From Deltaproteobacteria bacterium (GTDB taxonomy: Bacteria; Desulfobacterota; Dissulfuribacteria; Dissulfuribacterales; QOAL01), in contig JALSKY010000106.1 in assembly GCA_026988585.1 (NCBI GenBank), positions 1 through 18,466 of the forward strand: a stretch of 18,466 bases of DNA, given 5' to 3'. This document shows, in pieces, positions 14,920 through 18,466 of the stretch (positions are counted from its first letter, which is position 1; each line of letters opens with the position of its first letter). The notes under the pieces are model-generated. The model searched no databases, was not told the origin of the DNA, and saw only the letters and a list, made by a program, of their open reading frames with translations. The translations under genes and the position numbers were made by a program.

Positions 14920-15924
14920 TTATCCATCTTTATGTGATGATTTGCCCATGGCCTGCAGCCTCTTTTCCAGCTCATCTGCGGCTGAATCACTCCTTGGAAC
15001 ACGAAAGGAGATGGTTTCAGCAGACGCACTATCCAGAAGGATGAACTCATTATAGAGAAACCTTTTGCGTCTTGAGACCTCTATGTTTTCAGCATAAAGA
15101 AGAATTGGTTCTCTGCCTTTTATGATAAATGCTACCCTGCATGACGGTTCTAAGGAGATAAGCCACGCCTTCCTGTTGACACCTATCCTCCCGCACCCCT
15201 TTCCTGTAAAGCAGGATACGATCCATGCAAGCCTGTCATTCTCTTTCTCCCGCACTATCTTTTTGATATGTTCCTGCACTTTGGATGGCAGTTCTGCAAC
15301 TGTCCTTTTCTTATCCAGGTCTTCCGGGAACAGCCTTTTTGCAGTGAAAAAGATGGTGGCCCTCAGGTGCCTGAAGAGTCTTGGAGCAAGATAGATGAAT
15401 CCAGCCATGAAAAGGATCACACCTGCAAGGGCTGCCAACGGATATGAATAGACCACTCCCAGGCCGCCTGCCACTGCTACATCCTCAGTCACACTGACAA
15501 CGGCATTGGAAACCGGTTCAGGAGAGGTGTTTACCACAGCCCTTAGACCTGCCTTTGTCACATGGGTTGAAAAGGCCACCCCAGTGCATAGCAGTACGGC
15601 TGCTACCTGGATGGCAGGATCTGTTTGGCCAAGCACGGTGATTGCCAGGAATGCTGCTCCAAGAGGTCTCAAGGCAGTGTGTATGGTATCCCAAAGTGAA
15701 TCGATGCCAGGGATCTTGTCTGCGAAGAACTCCGCAAAATATCCCAGGCCTGAGATAAAGAGGATCATGGGATCTGCCAGGACCTGGAGCTGCTGGAGTT
15801 CCGGTGAAAGATGCAGCCAGCCCAGGTTCAGGGCAAGGCTTGTTGCGAATACAGTCAGATACAGGTTTATGCCGGAGAGGGCTGCAAGCCCAAGGGCAGT
15901 TGCCAGCAGTTCCAGTGTTTCCAT
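14920..15924 (-). CDS. DUF4126 membrane protein with a soluble C-terminal domain
   Basis: A 334-residue protein. Residues 1 to about 185 are the DUF4126 region: an N-terminal helix LGLAALSGINLYLTVFATSL, the stretch FFADKIPGIDSLWDTIHTAL (66-85) and several further membrane helices, one with VVNTSPEPVSN (130-140). Family members are usually about 200 residues; here an additional basic linker and a soluble region (about 205-334) follow. The part from about 250 to 325, alternating short strands and ending in a helix, could be a PH-like fold, but that is a guess. The function of DUF4126 is unknown. The ATG has a strong AGAGGTGATC just upstream. It lies 37 bases after the YkgJ gene and probably shares its mRNA. 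Confidence 0.8.
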   Translation of the reverse strand: METLELLATALGLAALSGINLYLTVFATSLALNLGWLHLSPELQQLQVLADPMILFISGLGYFAEFFADKIPGIDSLWDTIHTALRPLGAAFLAITVLGQTDPAIQVAAVLLCTGVAFSTHVTKAGLRAVVNTSPEPVSNAVVSVTEDVAVAGGLGVVYSYPLAALAGVILFMAGFIYLAPRLFRHLRATIFFTAKRLFPEDLDKKRTVAELPSKVQEHIKKIVREKENDRLAWIVSCFTGKGCGRIGVNRKAWLISLEPSCRVAFIIKGREPILLYAENIEVSRRKRFLYNEFILLDSASAETISFRVPRSDSAADELEKRLQAMGKSSHKDG

Positions 15925-15961
15925 AAAAGATCACCTCTTTTCCTGAGTCTTGCCAGCCTGC

Positions 15962-16675
15962 TTAGATCATCCTTTTACCAGACATCCGGAGGGCCAGGGC
16001 CTTCCAGTCTATCTCGTGCAGGTTCTGTACCTGTCTGTTGAGATAGCCGGAGTTCATGGCGATCTTTCTCTTCGCCCTGTCCCGAAATCCATGAAACGGG
16101 AGCATGGTTTCAATTGCCCGGTTCTTTATGGCTTCATCAGGGGTCAACACATCGTTTCGTCTGGTATAGTAAGGATCTTCACCTGGCTCACAGGCCTTGT
16201 TGAACACATTGAAGTGGCGGCAAGCCAAGGGCCTCATTGGATGGATGCCACAAACGCCGTTGACAAGGAATGGACACGGATCTCCAGTGGAGAATCTCTT
16301 GAGCTGCTCCCTGATCCTGTCCCGCTCAGGGCCTGTGAGTTTTTCAATGCAGAACCAGTAGATTCCAACCAGCTCTAACGGATATACCGGGATGGTTGAA
16401 TGGATGGCACAACAGGATGAGCATCCCTTGGCACAGGCCAGCCGTTCGCCCCGGGAAGTGCGTTTCCGGATTGCAGTATTGATGCCTTTGTCCGCTATGT
16501 GATATGCATCCAACAGCATTGGCAGCCAGTCCAGCCGTTTTTCATCAGCCGGAAAGCTGAGCCTCTTGATGTTTGATGATGTTCTTGACCTCTTTTTCCT
16601 TTTTGGCAAGCAGGCTCTCCTTCTGATTTCTTGACCAATCCATCCATTGAATGTTGCCACACTCTTAATGATCAC
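15962..16675 (-). CDS. YkgJ-family cysteine-cluster protein
   Basis: A protein of about 237 residues with the YkgJ/CxxCxxCC pattern: C81, C85, C88, C89, then CPFL (C134), C142 in VCGIHPMRPLACR and C152. These cysteines probably bind an iron-sulfur cluster or zinc; the family's role is not established, though some members are linked to oxidative or radical chemistry. The N-terminal 75 residues are basic and carry no recognisable domain. The start is uncertain: the frame can begin at GTG 16675, 21 bases after the upstream stop, but the only Shine-Dalgarno-like AAGGA lies just two bases before it, and no in-frame ATG occurs before residue 53. The gene lies tightly between the PaaK-like and DUF4126 genes. 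Confidence 0.8.
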   Translation of the reverse strand: MIIKSVATFNGWIGQEIRRRACLPKRKKRSRTSSNIKRLSFPADEKRLDWLPMLLDAYHIADKGINTAIRKRTSRGERLACAKGCSSCCAIHSTIPVYPLELVGIYWFCIEKLTGPERDRIREQLKRFSTGDPCPFLVNGVCGIHPMRPLACRHFNVFNKACEPGEDPYYTRRNDVLTPDEAIKNRAIETMLPFHGFRDRAKRKIAMNSGYLNRQVQNLHEIDWKALALRMSGKRMI

Positions 16676-16696
16676 TATCCTTAACCATAGGACAGA

Positions 16697-18001
16697 TCAT
16701 CTCCTTGTCCACTCCTCCCAGGAGATGATCCTTCTTCCGGCCTGGATGAACGGTCGGATACTGGATGGCTGGACCGGGCTTATCCGGCAGGGGATGCCGA
16801 GTTGGTTCAGTATCAGCTCTTCCACCCTCCTTATCCATTGGTGCAGCTCAGGAAGGCAGCCGGAGAAGAGTGCGTCAGTGATCCCAACCATGACCTCCAT
16901 CTGTCGGAGATGGTTCCAGTCCTTTGTTACCATTAAAAATTCTACAGCGGTTCCAGCGGCCTGTTCCAGGATGTTGTCTATCTGTTCAGGCGATATCCTG
17001 ACACCGCGGATAAGAACCACCTGATCTGTCTGTCCGGATATGGGGGCAATTCTCCATGTGGTCCTTCCGCAATCACAGGTCTCCTTGGTAAGAGTGGTGA
17101 TGTCTCCTGTCCTGAAACGGATGAGCGGGTTGGCCCTGGCCCTTAGGGTGGTTATTACCAGCTCCCCTGTTTGACCTTCAGCAAGAGGGGCTCCTGTTTC
17201 AGGATCTACGATTTCAGGGAATATCTGGTCTATGGCCATGTGGAGTCCGCAATGGCAGTGACATTCACCAGCCATGGCAGGTCCTGCAGCCTCAAATATA
17301 CCGTATGCTATCCGGGTAGATGTCCCGAGTTCCTTTTGGAACCTCTCTCTCTCCTGCTGAGATATGGCTTCTCCGAGAAAGATGACCCGCTTGAGATTGA
17401 TGCTGGCCAGGGGTATCTCCATCTCCCTTATCTTGTTCATTAAAAAGAGGCCGTGGGAAGGGGTTGTGATAAGAACCGTGCTCTTGAAATCAACCATTAC
17501 CTTAACCCGGGTATCGGGAGAGACAGGATCAGGCGGTATAACCAGAGCCCCTATGAGTTCTGCGCCTTCCCGCATATCCAGTCCATGAAGTGCCATGCCA
17601 GGGTCCAGGCAGATCTGAACAATATCTTCCTGCTCAACGCCGCAGGAGGAGAGAAACCTTGCTGTTAACTGCTGACGGTTTTTAAGGTCGGTTCGGGTGT
17701 GCCCAAGGGCTATCGGGTTGATCTGGCCTGAACGGAGGGTGTGGATCCTGACAATATCCCTGAGTGGTACTGAAAAGAGTCCATAAGGATAGTTGTCGCT
17801 GAGATCCCTTCTAAATGTAAAGGGCAGTTTTGCCATATCCGATGCAGAGTTAATATCCTCAGGGGTTATCCCTGCATCGTCCATGTTTTTCCTGTAGAAG
17901 GAGACCCGGTCATAGGCCCTGTTCAGGGTGCTCTGTAACAACTCTGTGTGCCACTGGTTCCAGGCATCAGGGGAGAGATATTCTATATGTTTCAGGTCCA
18001 T
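16697..18001 (-). CDS. PaaK-family (phenylacetate-CoA ligase-like) protein with eroded adenylation motifs
   Basis: A 434-residue, full-length homologue of phenylacetate-CoA ligases. Clearly retained are YGIFEAAGPAMAGEC (233-247), GLHMAIDQIFPEIVDPETG (252-270), PLIRFRTGD (292-300) with D300, and CDCGRT. Three motifs needed for adenylate chemistry look lost. The ATP-gripping SSGTTGK is LRSGQIN (89-95), the hinge GRxDD is GQTDQ (323-327), and the C-terminal catalytic lysine in EGKAK falls on alanine (IQAGR, 419-423). It may be a ligase with altered activity or a non-catalytic paralogue. It follows livF by six bases with TAGGAT before its ATG; liv transporters next to PaaK homologues are common in related bacteria, suggesting uptake or handling of an organic acid. 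Confidence 0.82.
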   Translation of the reverse strand: MDLKHIEYLSPDAWNQWHTELLQSTLNRAYDRVSFYRKNMDDAGITPEDINSASDMAKLPFTFRRDLSDNYPYGLFSVPLRDIVRIHTLRSGQINPIALGHTRTDLKNRQQLTARFLSSCGVEQEDIVQICLDPGMALHGLDMREGAELIGALVIPPDPVSPDTRVKVMVDFKSTVLITTPSHGLFLMNKIREMEIPLASINLKRVIFLGEAISQQERERFQKELGTSTRIAYGIFEAAGPAMAGECHCHCGLHMAIDQIFPEIVDPETGAPLAEGQTGELVITTLRARANPLIRFRTGDITTLTKETCDCGRTTWRIAPISGQTDQVVLIRGVRISPEQIDNILEQAAGTAVEFLMVTKDWNHLRQMEVMVGITDALFSGCLPELHQWIRRVEELILNQLGIPCRISPVQPSSIRPFIQAGRRIISWEEWTRR

Positions 18002-18007
18002 GAAATC

Positions 18008-18466
18008 CTACCTTTCTGAGAGATTCTCATATTCCTTGCCAAGATATGCCCGTTTTATCTCTGCATCATCAGCCAGGTCTTCCGCAAGTCCCTGGAGGAT
18101 GATCCTTCCCGTCTCCAGTACATAGGCCCTGTGTGAGATCTCCAGTGCCTTCCTGGCGTTCTGTTCAACCAGGAGAATGGTCATTCCCTGCTGGTTGAGG
18201 TCTGTTATGGTTTCCATGATCAGGTTGACCAGCTGAGGGGCCAGCCCCAGAGAGGGTTCATCCAGGAGTAACAGCTTGGGTCTGGCCATAAGTGCCCGGG
18301 CGATGGCCAGCATCTGCTGTTCGCCGCCGCTGAGGGTTCCTGCAATTTGCCCTTGTCTTTCCTTGAGTCTTGGAAAGAGTTGATAGATCTTTTCCAGGTC
18401 CTGCTCCATCTCCATAGATGAGATCCTTTTCCTGGGATATGCTCCAAGCAGGAGATTCTCCAGCAC
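18008..18466 (-). CDS. livF: Branched-chain amino acid ABC transporter ATPase, LivF-like (5' end missing)
   Basis: The C-terminal 152 or so residues of an ABC ATPase, cut by the window edge. Visible are LENLLLGAY, the ABC signature LSGGEQQ, Walker B LLLLDEPSLGLAP and the switch-histidine region LVEQN. The phrases LLLGAYPRK and LDEPSLGLAP and the ending AYLGKEY are characteristic of LivF, the second ATPase of liv-type transporters. The first visible codon is GTG, reading V-L-E-N-L, and is internal; LivF is about 235 residues, so roughly 80 residues with Walker A lie outside. In this genome the substrate may be an amino acid or another small organic acid. Confidence 0.9.
   Translation of the reverse strand: MLENLLLGAYPRKRISSMEMEQDLEKIYQLFPRLKERQGQIAGTLSGGEQQMLAIARALMARPKLLLLDEPSLGLAPQLVNLIMETITDLNQQGMTILLVEQNARKALEISHRAYVLETGRIILQGLAEDLADDAEIKRAYLGKEYENLSER

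Noticed and set aside
16663..16700. A tiny 11-codon reading frame (MICPMVKDSDH) overlapping the PaaK-like stop
   Set aside because: The AAGGAG directly abuts its ATG with no spacing, and the frame is too short to judge. It may only help ribosomes reach the YkgJ gene.
1..18466. CRISPR arrays, insertion sequences, phage genes or defence islands
   Set aside because: No regularly spaced direct repeats, no transposase or integrase and no target-site duplications were seen. The SNF2 helicase lacks the usual partners of known defence systems.

Overview
The window looks like part of an anaerobic bacterial chromosome, most likely a sulfate- or sulfur-metabolising or syntrophic member of the Desulfobacterota (old Deltaproteobacteria). 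This rests on gene content only: a Coo-type membrane-bound [NiFe] hydrogenase, a liv-type ABC ATPase next to a PaaK-like protein, and BCAM0308-, DUF362-, DUF4126- and YkgJ-type genes. The species is not identified. Every protein gene I can support lies on the minus strand, so transcription runs from high to low coordinates.

Layout in transcription order. (1) 18466-14920: the end of a branched-chain amino acid transporter ATPase (livF, cut by the window edge), a PaaK-like AMP-forming ligase homologue whose adenylation motifs look eroded, a YkgJ-type cysteine-cluster protein, and a DUF4126 membrane protein with an extra soluble C-terminal domain. The spacing is tight and they are probably one operon. 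(2) 14919-14645: an intergenic stretch with a good sigma70-type promoter and a leader hairpin for the next pair. (3) 14644-10368: a SWIM/SNF2 helicase translationally coupled (ATGA) to a DUF362 protein. (4) 10367-9865: a 500-base non-coding region, AT-rich on its far side, holding a 10-bp dyad and a compact set of nested hairpins. The hairpins have promoter-like and terminator-like signals on the plus strand, so they may be an unannotated small RNA or a structured leader. (5) 9864-3435: a complete seven-gene operon in the order of cooMKLXUH plus cooF. It encodes an antiporter-like subunit, a NuoH-like subunit, the small subunit, an 8Fe ferredoxin, a NuoC-like subunit, the [NiFe] large subunit, and a polyferredoxin with four cluster motifs. 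(6) 3434-2915: hypA, the nickel chaperone for such enzymes, preceded by its own promoter-like signal and, 10 bases before its start codon, a strong intrinsic terminator hairpin. (7) 2827-815: a KefB/YbaL-like cation:proton antiporter. (8) 621-136: a BCAM0308-type zinc-ribbon protein closed by a clear intrinsic terminator.

How the genes work together: CooL, CooX, CooU and CooH form the peripheral, ferredoxin-linked hydrogenase arm. CooK and CooM form the membrane arm that should couple H2 chemistry to ion movement. The CooF-like protein should bring electrons from a partner oxidoreductase, and HypA would deliver nickel to CooH. No CO dehydrogenase (cooS) is in the window, so the electron donor or acceptor is unknown. 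The large subunit ends three residues after its last ligand cysteine, so no C-terminal maturation cleavage is expected. I see no mobile element, CRISPR array, rRNA or convincing tRNA.
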